Assembly: GCA_047967505.1 (NCBI GenBank)
Contig: CM106538.1
Length of the DNA: 64,000 nucleotides
Strand: one strand, 5' to 3'
From: Dipteris shenzhenensis
Lineage: Eukaryota; Polypodiophyta; Polypodiopsida; Gleicheniales
Shown: in pieces, positions 1 through 10,200 of the stretch
Numbering within the stretch: the stretch's first letter is position 1
Layout of the letters: every line of letters begins with the position of its first letter
Program-made: the position numbers and the translations under genes
Notes under the pieces: generated by a model
The model's input: only the letters and a program-made list of their open reading frames with translations
What the model was told of the DNA's origin: nothing
Databases searched by the model: none

Positions 1-2351
1 GCCCTACAATAAAGTCCATGGAAATGCTCTCCCACTTACTTAGTGGTATTTCCAAGGGCTGTAAAAGTCCGGGTGGCTTCACCTGCTCGGCCTTACTTAC
101 CTGACACGAGAAACATCGTGTCACATATTCATGAATATGCTTTTTCATCTTTGGCCAAAAGAAATCTCGCTTCACGAGATCATATGTCTTCTCGACTCCT
201 GGATGTCCCGCACACGGGCTATCATGGCACTGTCGAATGACTCTCTGCCTGAGATCATTCTGACCAGGTACTACAACCTTGCCATTTCTAACTAGCATAC
301 CATCCCTTATGGTATATCTTGCATAAGTTTGGCCTTTTCTGGATGCCAGGTCATCCTTTTCATTTTCCCCGGGTTTTAACACATGAGCTTTAGGCCATAA
401 GCTCTGGACAAACTCGTCCACCTTTTGAGTTTCTCTTATCTCGGTTATTAGAGCACTCTCTAATACCGTGAAACTCAGGTTGTGCATAATGCGAGATAAC
501 GCATCAGCAACCTTATTGTCTTTTCCTCTTCGGTACCGAATCGTTAGATTAAACTCCTGCATGAGCTCTGCCCACCTAGCTTGGCGGCCCCTCAAATCAG
601 GCTGTTTACAAAAATGTTTCAGAGTATCATGATCTACATCCACATAAAACTCTGAACCATACAAATAATGCCTCCATGTTTTCAAAGCATGGATAACAGC
701 ATACAACTCCAATTCATGAGTTGGCCAATTCCTTTGAGAGGGAGAAAGCTTCTTACTTTCAAAGGCTACTGGCCTTCCCTCTTGAAGGAGGACTGCTCCT
801 ACCGCAATGCCACTTGCATCAGTTTCTAGGAACAAGGGTTTCTGGGGATCAACTATTTTTAACACCGGTCCTGAGACCACAGCTTGTTTTATGGTGTTAA
901 AACTTTCTTGTTGATTCTGTCCCCAAATAAAAGGTACTTTATCTGAGGTCAGATCAGTCAATGGCGATACTATTCCGGAATATCCTTTGATATGCCTTCT
1001 ATAAAACTGGACAAATCCCAAGAATGATCGCAAACGCGGTCAGACTCTGAGGGATTGGCCAAGTTAGTATCGCAGCCACTTTCTTCGGATCCATTTCTAC
1101 CCCCTGTGGAGTAATTATGAACCCTAAGTACTCAAGCCTAACCATACATAGTATAGTTTTCTTCTTATTCACATAAAGACTGGCTTTCCTCAAAGTACTG
1201 AACACTATCCTTAAGTGTTCATGATGCTCAGTAACACTTTTACTGAATATCAAGATGTCGTCAATAAAATGTACTACGAACTTTCCGATATACGGACGTA
1301 GTAAATCGTTCATAAGCATGACGAAGGTCGCTGGAGCATTGGTAAGCCCGAAGGGCATTACCAAAAACTCATAATGACCAAACCTGCTTCTAAAAGCGGT
1401 TTTATGCACATCCTCGGCTCTAATCCGGATCTGATGGTAGCCACACTTAAGATCTATCTTACTGAAAATCACGGCTCCATGTAATGCATCTAGCAAATCA
1501 TCAATCCGAGCCATCGGATACCTGTGCTTAACAGTGATATTATTCAACGCTCTGTAATCTATACAGAGGCGAAACGTATCATCCTTTTTCTTCTTTAATA
1601 TCACTGGCGAAGCAAAAGGTGAGAAACTTGGTTGAATCTGCCCCAACTTGAGGTATTCTTCCAGTTGTCTATGCACCTCCGCTTCTTCAGCAAAACTCAT
1701 TCTATAGGGAGGTCTATTTACAGGTTCTGCCCCCGGGATCAGTTCGATCTTATGCTGAACTTTCCGCTCTGGAGGTAACCCATAAGGTAGTTCATCCCTA
1801 AAACGTTCAGAGAACTCCTCTGTTATAAGATTAGCCAGCTTAGCCATCTCACCACTTTGCGCAACATCAGTGCTAGCCGAAGAATCATCCACCGGCTCTA
1901 CCGATGCTGTGCAAAGGAATAAAAACTCTACTTGAGCTTTTCTGATATCTGCATGAGCAAGCTTGGTCATTTCAAAATCAAGCTTCTCAGCATAGTCCTG
2001 AATCCGAAGTTCCAACTGGGTAACCCTTTGGTCCCATACTTCAGTTGAACTTCCATCTGCCATCCTGACTGTATACGCATAGTCAGATGGACTTGTCTTT
2101 AATTTCAGCCTCTTCACGAGCTTGGAGTTAATCACATTGTGAGTTGACGCCGAGTCAAACAACACAATGACATCATGATTGGCCACTTGCCCTTTCATTT
2201 TAATTAACTCCGTATCATTAAAGGCCGTATACCCAGTTGCTGCGGGCTTAGATAGGATGTTATCAGGTGCACTCGTCACTAACTTAGCAACAGACACACA
2301 GAACAAACAAGGTACTAACCTCTGAGAAGATCCCGCTAGCTGAATCTCCAT
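1..2351 (-). pseudogene. pol: Ty3-1 pol: protease, RT, RNase H, integrase N-terminus (frameshifted)
   Basis: The frame opening at 2351 encodes a retropepsin-like site (LFDSASTHN, where DSGATHN is usual), then RT blocks CIDYRALNNITVKHRYP, SKIDLKCGYHQI, MPFGLTNAPATF and a catalytic box FIDD in place of Y-x-DD. The frame breaks near 1040: after WPIPQSL the RH-proximal LGFVQFYRRHIKGY continues in the next frame, so one base has been gained or lost. From about 1000 down to 270 I read RNase H (ETDASGIAVGAVLLQEGRPV, then DHDTLKHF), and from about 270 to 1 the integrase HHCC zinc domain with its CFSC pair. The integrase core lies outside the window. Pol starts at ATG immediately after the in-frame UAG closing gag, so it was probably once part of one gag-pol frame. 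Confidence 0.88.
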
Positions 2352-3317
2352 CTATTCCGCTCTGGGACTTCCCTGCATCTCCACGTCGCACTCTGAGATC
2401 ACCATCTCAGCCATCCGACGATCTTTATTACGTGGACAATCCCTCCACTGATGAGGTTGAAGGCAACCAAAGCACAAGCCTTCTCTCCTCGCTTTTTCCC
2501 TCTGTTCTGGGTTCAAGGGAGATTTAGACCAAGCCCGGGCTGCCATTGGGGTTACTTTCCTTTTCACTCCAATGGTGGTACTTGGTTTAGGAGTTTCAGC
2601 CGGTCTCGCCTGCTTGGCTTGACCACTCCCTCTACTAGCCCACTTCTTCTTAAACCCAGATTTCTTCGGATACCCATACTGGGTTCCGACCTGTGCAAAC
2701 CCACTTGGCTTGCTGCCCTTGGCATCCTCGTAGTTCAGGGCTATAGCTATTGCATCATCTAGCGTGTTCGCGTACTTAGCCCGAACTTCCATTTTTATTC
2801 GATCATTCAATCCAAATACGAAATCTTTCACTTGGATTGATTGAGGCAGGGGTTTGTCAACCTTCATTACACTCTCTCGAAACTTATCAGTGTATTCTGC
2901 CACTGATAAATTTCTCTGACGAAGGTTCCTATATTGATCCCAAGCTCGGGATGCTTCGTCAGGAGGTAAGAAGTGTTTCCTGAACTCTCTTTTAAACCCC
3001 TCCCAAGTAGTGGATGCTATGCCATCTTTTTGTTGTTTAATCCACCACCGATCCGCTGCCTCACTAAACATGTGGGTGGCCTCGCGGATCTTTTTGATGT
3101 CATTTCTGATTTCACAAATGGCAAACGCTTCGTCCCATTTGTGTAACCAGGTCTCAATGACATCGGAGCTACGGTCGTACATCCGACCAGAATACTTTTC
3201 CAGTCTGTAATTCGCAATATTTGGCACTTTAGCCTTCCTAGGCTCGACCGTATGGACACTAGACTCCAGTTCCATTGGAGCCTTTCCCTTCTCTTCTCGA
3301 GAAGGTCTGGCAGACAT
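2352..3317 (-). CDS. gag: Ty3-1 gag polyprotein (capsid and nucleocapsid part)
   Basis: The 321-residue frame contains a retrotrans_gag capsid core (RWWIKQQ, then FKREFRKHFLPP, YRNLRQRNLSVAEYTDKF, FVFGLNDRI). A basic glycine/serine-rich linker and one zinc knuckle near the C-terminus follow. The knuckle reads CFGCLQPHQWRDC, spaced C-x2-C-x3-H-x4-C, one residue shorter than the canonical CX2CX4HX4C. The chosen ATG (MSARPS) may be internal: coding-like sequence continues upstream (to about 3460) through two glutamine-rich repeats and is interrupted by one in-frame TAG. The product would assemble the virus-like particle and bind template RNA. The terminator is a UAG directly abutting pol in the same frame. 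Confidence 0.85.
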   Translation of the reverse strand: MSARPSREEKGKAPMELESSVHTVEPRKAKVPNIANYRLEKYSGRMYDRSSDVIETWLHKWDEAFAICEIRNDIKKIREATHMFSEAADRWWIKQQKDGIASTTWEGFKREFRKHFLPPDEASRAWDQYRNLRQRNLSVAEYTDKFRESVMKVDKPLPQSIQVKDFVFGLNDRIKMEVRAKYANTLDDAIAIALNYEDAKGSKPSGFAQVGTQYGYPKKSGFKKKWASRGSGQAKQARPAETPKPSTTIGVKRKVTPMAARAWSKSPLNPEQREKARREGLCFGCLQPHQWRDCPRNKDRRMAEMVISECDVEMQGSPRAE

Positions 3318-3343
3318 ACTCTGTAACGCTCTCCTAAGTTCAG

Positions 3344-3401
3344 ATTGCCCTGCATTGGCTTGTAATTGCTGCGCTAATTGCCCTGCATTGGCTTGTAATT
3401 G
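3344..3401 (-). repeat. Two 33-bp-spaced repeats encoding Q-rich gag N-terminus
   Basis: A 25-bp unit at 3344-3368 recurs exactly at 3377-3401, a spacing of 33 bp or 11 codons. On the minus strand it encodes the repeated peptide QLQANAGQ in the gag N-terminal extension. The multiple-of-three spacing fits a coding tandem repeat. Confidence 0.8.
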
Positions 3402-3409
3402 TGCCAGAT

Positions 3410-4719
3410 AAAGTGTGAGCTACTGGGCACGATCCCTGCTGGGTCGGCCGGACTCCTGATTCACCAGGGTCCCTCCTGGAAGCCCCTTCTTCTGCTTCCA
3501 TTCCGTTCAATGGGTGTTTCATTTTGGTTTGTTTTTTTTTTTTTTTTAAACACCACTGTAAAACTGTATTACAAGCTGACACAGCTCGGTGTACTAACCG
3601 TCTGACATAATTCCCTATACTAGGGAATCCCTGCAGTCCCACATTCACACCGATCAAGCATTTTATACAGGTATATATCACAGATGGCGCTTTTCCCTAT
3701 ACTAGGGAAATTCTTGCAATCTAACTCCGACTGAAACACACAGGCATAATCTGTCCCTACTACCACACTGAAACCTCATGCATGCTGCTCATTCATGCTA
3801 TCCTATCTATGGAAGTAGCGCGTCACCCAACTAATTCAAAAAGAAAAAAAAAACAACACAAAGCTAAGGGAGATCAAAGAAAGCTCCCTGGTCAAGTCCT
3901 GCGCCTCTGCACCCAATCGGTGTCTCCGAATCCTGCAGCCTCCACATACTGCCTGCTCATGAATAATAAGACCTCTCTTTTACTTCTCTCACAGCTGCGC
4001 TCCAAGATGCTATCTACGAATTATCTGCACGACCATGCATGGCTCTGACAGGAGCACGTCGTTCATGCAATTAATATATCTGTAATTCGTCGAAGGAATC
4101 TGTCGCATGGAGGTCACGAGTAGCAAGACCCTCCTGCGCTCTATCTGCGTTCGCATTGGTTGCTGGATCGTCGCTCCCATCACTGGTTAAAGACAAACTG
4201 CTGGCGTTGCAAATCACTGCACGTACGTGCGCCAGCGAAGCAGACCACGGACCAATTGTCAACCTGCACTGCGTCACCAGGCACCGTCGCGAATCCCCAG
4301 TGTCCGTCATCACGGCACACCCCGTTCTGATCTTGCTGTAGTCGCGGGAGTGCCAACAGCCCAACCTCCAACCACAATTCCGAAACCTTCGTCAACCTCC
4401 CTATTCGTTGAACGCACGCATGGGACTTTCGTTAAGGTAGTACAGCGCCCACCGGTTCGTACGCCCGTCAGTGCGTTATGGGACCCCCAGGTCACCCCGC
4501 AGGCCTTTTGACGTTGACAGTCAGGGACTCCAACGATCAAGGCGTCGTCAGCAGCTCCGTCACGGTCAGCCCGTCGCCTCGCCTCCTATGCTCCACTCTA
4601 TACGTGAAGGCCTCCTTATCCCCTATCTAGCTTGCGTAGGCCACCGTTGAACTACTCGTCACTAACGCTCCACGCTTGACGAAACGCACGAATCCTTCTC
4701 CTTCCACTTCGTAGCCTCA
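3410..4719 (-). other. Ty3-1 untranslated leader between PBS and gag
   Basis: This stretch between the primer binding site and the gag-like reading has no conserved coding capacity on either strand. It includes a 16-base T run near 3531-3547 (poly-A on the element strand) and two copies of a short palindrome at 3611-3627 and 3693-3709. The small open frames here look incidental. A leader over 1 kb is long for a Ty3 element, so it may contain an unrecognised insertion. Confidence 0.5.
3611..3709. repeat. Pair of identical 17-bp palindromes
   Basis: TTCCCTATACTAGGGAA (7-bp arms, 3-base centre) occurs at 3611-3627 and again at 3693-3709, 82 bp apart. No function assigned. Confidence 0.7.
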
Positions 4720-4731
4720 GCTCTGATACCA
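4720..4731 (-). other. Primer binding site, tRNA-iMet type
   Basis: On the minus strand this reads TGGTATCAGAGC, the plant initiator-methionine tRNA complement used to prime minus-strand DNA in many Ty3/gypsy and copia elements. It lies two bases inside the LTR end, which fixes element orientation and the LTR boundary. Confidence 0.9.
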
Positions 4732-4733
4732 AA

Positions 4734-5195
4734 TGTCAAGCACTCTCTCTTCACGCCCTCTTCAGGATCACGGGAGTAGCATCATCAATCACCTCCCAGC
4801 CATATCTCACTCAGGCTAACGAGCAGACAGAGATCTTCGTTACCGAAATCCCACGTGAATAATCCTCTTCACTTCTCTCACTAGCCTCAGCAAGCCCCAA
4901 TTCCCTAGATAGATCTAGATGCCACATGTCATCCATATAGGGCCTTCCTAATGCAACATTTCACCCCTCTCTTGGGATGCATTAAATTCCTTGCCCTTAG
5001 GCACAATCTTTGCACTAGGCCCTTGGCCTTAGATCTACCTAGTCTGGTGCTATCAGCCCTCACCTAGGACCTTGACATTAAATCCCTCCCGATCATTTAC
5101 ATGAAACACAAACACATATATTACAGAGATAGATCCTTTAAGGGAAATGTCGACTGATTCTTCCGAGGTCATGCTACCTCGGCTAGAGCGTAACA
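4734..5195 (-). repeat. Ty3-1 5' LTR (462 bp)
   Basis: The boundaries are set by the PBS on one side and by the return to LINE sequence on the other. On the element strand the LTR begins TGTTACGCTC and ends GCTTGACA, giving the canonical TG...CA termini. An AT-rich TAATATATG stretch near 5110-5120 could be the TATA region. The partner 3' LTR is outside the window, so LTR divergence cannot be used for dating. Confidence 0.82.
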
Positions 5196-5544
5196 AGATC
5201 ATTACCAAGATGGTAGTTGATCACATTAAAGGGTATCTGCATGATGGCCTTCATCCTGCTCAATATGGATTTGTTCCTTGACGGCATATTACAGATAATA
5301 TTGCTAATGCATATGTCAGTATAGAATATGCCAAATATACAGAGCAGGATGTTTTACTAATACAGGTTGACATTGCTAAAGCTTTTGACACAATTCAATG
5401 GGATTTCATTTCATAGACTATACGTGTCTTGGATTTTGGTAAAAAACTGCAGAATATTATTTATTGGCTTAACAGTGACAATAAGACCACTTGCATACTC
5501 TCAGGTGATATTTCTGAAGCATGGACTCTCCGGTGCTCAATTCG
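5196..5544 (+). pseudogene. LINE-A ORF2 RT fragment, first copy
   Basis: Fragment of non-LTR RT (KIITKMVVDHIKG, HDGLHPAQYGFVP, QVDIAKAFDTIQWDF) interrupted by stop codons (after GFVP and after DFIS). It is the flank of the Ty3-1 insertion. At 5544 it stops abruptly at an RQGCP-proximal position and joins Ty3-1 gag sequence. By eye the same sequence recurs without differences at 6493-6841. Confidence 0.85.
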
Positions 5545-6280
5545 CCTGCTTGGCTTGACCACTCCCTCTACTAGCCCACTTCTTCTTAAACCCAGATTTC
5601 TTCGGATACCCATACTGGGTTCCGACCTGTGCAAACCCACTTGGCTTGCTGCCCTTGGCATCCTCGTAGTTCAGGGCTATAGCTATTGCATCATCTAGCG
5701 TGTTCGCGTACTTAGCCCGAACTTCCATTTTTATTCGATCATTCAATCCAAATACGAAATCTTTCACTTGGATTGATTGAGGCAGGGGTTCGTCAACCTT
5801 CATTACACTCTCTCGAAACTTATCAGTGTATTCTGCCACTGATAAATTTCTCTGACGAAGGTTCCTATATTGATCCCAAGCTCGGGATGCTTCGTCAGGA
5901 GGTAAGAAGTGTTTCCTGAACTCTCTTTTAAACCCCTCCCAAGTAGTGGATGCTATGCCATCTTTTTGTTGTTTAATCCACCACCGATCCGCTGCCTCAC
6001 TAAACATGTGGGTGGCCTCGCGGATCTTTTTGATGTCATTTCTGATTTCACAAATGGCAAACGCTTCGTCCCATTTGTGTAACCAGGTCTCAATGACATC
6101 GGAGCTACGGTCGTACATCCGACCAGAATACTTTTCCAGTCTGTAATTCGCAATATTTGGCACTTTAGCCTTCCTAGGCTCGACCGTATGGACACTAGAC
6201 TCCAGTTCCATTGGAGCCTTTCCCTTCTCTTCTCGAGAAGGTCTGGCAGACATACTCTGTAACGCTCTCCTAAGTTCAGA
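5545..6280 (-). pseudogene. Duplicated Ty3-1 gag fragment
   Basis: Encodes about 245 residues of the capsid region identical to gag at 2609-3344 except one K-to-E change (DKPLPQ to DEPLPQ). The zinc knuckle and the C-terminus are absent because the duplication begins inside gag. An ATG in LTR-derived sequence at 6301 adds an artificial N-terminus (MPRGKE). It is a passenger of the duplication and not an expressed gene. Confidence 0.85.
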
Positions 6281-6281
6281 C

Positions 6282-6492
6282 AATTCCTTGCCCCTAGGCA
6301 CAATCTTTGCACTAGGCCCTTGGCCTTAGATCTACCTAGTCTGGTGCTATCAGCCCTCACCTAGGACCTTGACATTAAATCCCTCCCGATCATTTACATG
6401 AAACACAAACACATATATTACAGAGATAGATCCTTTAAGGGAAATGTCGACTGATTCTTCCGAGGTCATGCTACCTCGGCTAGAGCGTAACA
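6282..6492 (-). repeat. Partial Ty3-1 LTR (duplicated)
   Basis: Matches the element-upstream end of the LTR at 4985-5195 with one visible difference, ending in the same TAACA terminus before LINE-A. The remaining LTR and PBS were lost in the 1640-bp deletion. Confidence 0.85.
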
Positions 6493-8494
6493 AGATCATT
6501 ACCAAGATGGTAGTTGATCACATTAAAGGGTATCTGCATGATGGCCTTCATCCTGCTCAATATGGATTTGTTCCTTGACGGCATATTACAGATAATATTG
6601 CTAATGCATATGTCAGTATAGAATATGCCAAATATACAGAGCAGGATGTTTTACTAATACAGGTTGACATTGCTAAAGCTTTTGACACAATTCAATGGGA
6701 TTTCATTTCATAGACTATACGTGTCTTGGATTTTGGTAAAAAACTGCAGAATATTATTTATTGGCTTAACAGTGACAATAAGACCACTTGCATACTCTCA
6801 GGTGATATTTCTGAAGCATGGACTCTCCGGTGCTCAATTCGTCAGGGCTGTCCACTTAGTGCATTGCTATTGCTACCCATCCCATACTTCAGTATATGGA
6901 TCATCTGGTGGCAATAGATAGACTTCATGGTTTGGACATTCCTGGTAGTGGTACGTTGATTGCTCAAGCATATGATGATGATTCTTTTACTACTCCAAGG
7001 AATACTCCGCATGATTTATCCTCTCTCATGCAAGCACTCTCTCTTTTTGGTTTGCCTACTAGACTTCATGTTAATTTTCAGAAATCCAAATTGTTACTTT
7101 TGCATTCCAAGGAATGGCATTCTCTCCTATGGCCTCGGGAAATTGTTCAACCAAATCAACTAGTTCGTCACTTGGGCTATCCTCTTGGTTGGATGATTAC
7201 TTGTCGACAACAATCTAATTGGGTTTTGGCAAAAATGAAGAAAGAAACTTGAATACTCGAAACTTGCCACAAAACAAGCTTACGGTTAGTTTTGGTGCAG
7301 CATTTATGTTCTCCCAAGATGCATGGAGGACTTAATATTCTAAATCTTCATGTACATATTCTTGCTCATGAAGGCAAAATGATGCTGCAATTTATGCAGG
7401 GTTACCAGCCATGGGCTGCCATGATGCATCATTTGCTCTCTCAATTGACTACTCCAACCTTTTGTTATTGGCAGCCCACTCCTTGGGATTTCATTTAGGT
7501 TCTATTGAGGGAAAAATCAAAGGCTGCCCACTGATCTCCAAAATGTTGATCGACTGAAAATATATAATGGTAGGGATTCTTCACAAGGTAATTCTTTATG
7601 TTCTGAAAGCATACATTGGTCGAGAGCATTTTCCCCTTCATTGGCTTTGCAAGAGCCTCGACGTTCTTATTTTTTGAGTATTAAGGGGATCCAATCTGTT
7701 GCAGATGTCATTCATGATGATGGGATCCCTCTTTCATTTCCTCAGGCGGCTGCAAAATTCAGTCTTGGCATGCATTACCGTATTGTTTGGTATCTTAGTA
7801 CTCATATGCTTCAACCTTATATTCCAATACCTCCTTTGGAAATTCAGGATCGGCTTCAAGACTCGACACTTCATTTGCCAGGGTCGGCATGTCGTCCCTT
7901 GATGCTGTCTCACATAACAGTTTCTTCTTTGTATAAGGTTCTTCAGCCCTTGTCTTGGGTTTCGTAATGGGCAAACAACCTTTGGCATATGAATCATCCC
8001 GCAAAATGGTGGCGATGGAGATTGCGCGGGATTTGGAAATCTAAAATTCCTCTTCGACAATAGGTTTTTTCTCTGGAGAATATGGCTAGGAGTTCTTCCA
8101 TTTGGATAAGTTTTGTCACACAAACATGTTTCTCCTCCTGTTTGTCACAGATGCTTGGCTCCACAAGAGTCAGTGCCTCATCTTCTTTGGCATTTCTCTC
8201 ACACTCGTGACTTTTTGGGATTGCTACAAAAACTAGATTTCCCATTGCAACTTTTGGAAAATCTTTCTGGTTATTTGGGATTCACCCACACCGATAGGGT
8301 TTTGATTTGTTTTTTGTATGGGTTTGGTATTGGGCACTATGGACTCTCTAGAAAGATAGAAATCATAGTCTTTGGTGCCTTTTTTCCCCCTATACTCCTT
8401 CAAGAACTCTTTGCAACAATCTTTTTTTGATTGCTTGAAAACAAGGACTTTTGATCATGATGTATATTTGTCATATCTTGAAATCTTCTCTTGA
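6493..8494 (+). pseudogene. LINE-A ORF2 remnant (RT to C-terminal zinc motif)
   Basis: The RT frame can be followed through QVDIAKAFDTIQWDF, SIRQGCPLSA and a degraded AYDDDSF where the family has AYADDSF. Then come the downstream thumb-like region (LVRHLGYPLGW) and the long C-terminal region (ALQEPRRSYFLSIKGI). The zinc motif near 8140-8200 reads CHRCLAPQESVPHLLWHF, so its last cysteine is lost. There are several stops and frame changes (around 6712, 6880, 7250, 7498, 7560 and 7965), and about 170 bp are missing near 7260. It cannot encode a functional RT. Confidence 0.85.
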
Positions 8495-8562
8495 TGTACT
8501 TGAGCACATCCTGCTTTGGGATTGTGACTCTGTAATATAAAAATAACTTCACACAAAAAAAA
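6493..8562 (+). mobile_element. LINE-A, 3' part, decayed
   Basis: LINE downstream of the Ty3-1 insertion. It carries the RT to C-terminal part of ORF2, a short 3'UTR with a hairpin (about 8502-8530), a TAATATAA box and an A8 tail at 8555-8562, followed directly by (GT)n. Its 5' part lies beyond Ty3-1, outside the window. Confidence 0.85.
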
Positions 8563-8593
8563 GTGTGTGTGTGTATGTGTGTGTGTGTGTGTG
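8563..8593. repeat. (GT)n tract between LINE-A and the B/C mosaic
   Basis: 31 bp of GT with one TA interruption, directly after the A8 tail of LINE-A and directly before a 5'-truncated LINE. Confidence 0.95.
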
Positions 8594-9023
8594 CATCTGG
8601 ACAGCTGCTGGCTCAAAGACAAATTGCTCCTGCTATTTGTCACGATGTTTAGCTTCTCGGGAGACTGTGCTTCATTTATTCTGGCTTTGCCCGTCCTCTC
8701 GTGATTTCTTGGGCCTCCTTCGACAACGGTTGAGAGCAAGATTTCCGACCTCTATTTTTGGGAAGTCTTTCTGGCTCTTTGGTCTTCATCCGCACAAATA
8801 GGATTTTGATCTTTTCTTTGTTTGGGTGCGTTATTGGGCACTTTGACGGCCCAGAATTGTAAAGTCTTTAGTGACCTGACTTTCTCTTTGTTTGCTCTTT
8901 TCAAGCGTTCTCTGCAACGATCTTTTTTCGATTGTTTGAAAACACGCTGCATAGATCATGATGTGTATTTGGCCTCTACAGAGATTTTCAGCTGATGTGT
9001 TTTCTAGCACCTCGTTCTTCAGC
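8594..9023 (+). pseudogene. LINE ORF2 C-terminal fragment (B part)
   Basis: Encodes the zinc-motif region onward (SGQLLA, ETVLHLFWLCPSSRDFLG, FFVWVRYWAL) with a one-base deletion in the Cys-Cys part and further stops. It resembles the L subfamily (50870-51275). The reading passes the ORF2 stop (after TEIFS) and then changes into ORF1 sequence within the 3'UTR. Confidence 0.75.
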
Positions 9024-9383
9024 ATCTTCCTACTCTTGCAGCTTTTTTGGGGAGGCCTCTACATATTCCGAGACAGGAGTTTTTGCAGGCTACTCGAGAT
9101 GTTCGCCTTTGTATTTTATGGGATATGATGCAGCCCGTGCCCTCTACTTTGGATCTTGATTTGGGATTTGCTCATCCGATGTGCATTAGGTTGCATTTTG
9201 CCTCTTTTCCTACAGCATGTTATCGGTGCCGACAAGTTGGTCATTTTGCACATGCTTGCCCTTCGGCTTCCATGACCACTCCATCCTTGTACCTTGCCTC
9301 TGCAGCCTGCTGCTGCTCTACCTTCTTCCGTACCTCCTCCGTCAGCCCCCGTACATCCTCCGCCGGCAAGGTGATCAGCCTTG
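9024..9383 (+). pseudogene. LINE ORF1 fragment with intact CCHC knuckle
   Basis: Reads LPTLAAFLGRPLHIP (homologous to ELPSLAATLGQVVCPP of LINE-H ORF1), then LCILWDMMQP and the knuckle CYRCRQVGHFAHAC, a perfect CX2CX4HX4C. The ORF1 type differs from F/G/H and matches a piece in element M (about 51540-51655). It ends at 9383 where ORF2 sequence begins. Confidence 0.75.
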
Positions 9384-10200
9384 GGCTCTTATGATTAGGA
9401 CTCTGGTCACTCATATCAGTATTTCTGCGTTTGGTCATTGGCAACTCGATCACTGGGATTTCTTTTTTGGCTGCACTGATGGCACTTTGCCTAGCTGCCC
9501 TTTTGTCTCCCGCTTGCTTCTTGACTAATCTTTGCTTGGGAATTCTTTGAGAGCTAAAAGCATTCACTGGTCGAAAGTCTTTCAGCCTCCCTTGGCTTTA
9601 TAGGAACCTTGACGTTTCTACTTTGTCTTGTTTAAAGGCATCACCTCGGTTGTTGATGTTATAGATGATGCTGGTACTATGCTCCCCTTTTCTCTAGCAG
9701 CCACTACATATGGATTGGGCTCTTATTATCGTCCTTTGTGGCGACAAATTACTTCTATGATTTTGCCTTTTGTTTTGATTCCTCCTTTGGAACTCCAGGA
9801 CCGGCGGAAGATTGGACTTTGACTTCTCCAGGGTCCTCTTCTCGTCCTTTGAGGCTATCTCAAATTACTATACATGCATTGTATAAAATCCTTTTGCCTC
9901 AACCTTGGGTTTCAGAGAGAGGTGATTCTGTTTGGCGAATGCATCGCCCAGCCAAGTGGTGGAGGAAAATATTACAGCAACTTTGTGCCTATAAAGTATC
10001 GCATCGGCAACAGGTTTTCTTTTGGCGAGTTCTTTTGGGAGTGTTTCCATCTGGACAGCTATTAGCTCATAGGCACATTGTTCCTGCACTTTGCCACAAA
10101 TGTTCTGCTTCTTCAGAGACTGTGCCTCACTTGTTTTGGCATTGTTCATGCTCTCGTGAGTTTTTTTATCTGCTTCGACAGTGCCTACGAGCGAGTTTCC
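9384..10200 (+). pseudogene. LINE ORF2 C-terminal half inside ORF1
   Basis: Closely matches the L subfamily at about 50160-51030: WALMIRTLVTHI, HWDFFFGC, VFQPPLAL, DRRKIGL, then the zinc motif CHKCSASSETVPHLFWHC (all ligands present). Frame changes near 9528, 9600 and 9822 break it, and it lacks about 40 bp near 9528. It has no tail and resumes in ORF1-like sequence. Confidence 0.75.

Larger units (their letters stand above)
1..5195 (-). mobile_element. Ty3/gypsy LTR retrotransposon (Ty3-1), left end outside window
   Basis: Read on the minus strand the order is LTR (4734-5195), tRNA-iMet-type primer binding site (4720-4731), a leader of about 1.3 kb, gag, protease, reverse transcriptase, RNase H and the start of integrase, which runs off the window at base 1. 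The PR-RT-RH-IN order defines Ty3/gypsy, and the PBS is the one usual in plant chromovirus-type elements. The element lies within the RT region of LINE-A: base 5196 continues directly into LINE sequence encoding an IITKM-type motif. It is defective, with a UAG between gag and pol, a frameshift near 1040 and a stop in the gag N-terminal extension. Confidence 0.9.
5545..6841. repeat. Tandem duplication of the Ty3-1/LINE-A junction with internal deletion
   Basis: This block repeats 2609-5544: gag (2609-3344 equals 5545-6280, offset 2936), LTR end (4985-5195 equals 6282-6492) and LINE-A RT (5196-5544 equals 6493-6841). Bases 3345-4984 (1640 bp) are missing from the second copy. I see only about two substitutions over about 1.29 kb, so the event is recent. 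The duplication junction shares a TCG trinucleotide between the two ends. Confidence 0.88.

Noticed and set aside
4071-4540. Overlapping open frames in the Ty3-1 leader
   Set aside because: No recognisable motif, frames on both strands overlap, and the position is an untranslated leader.
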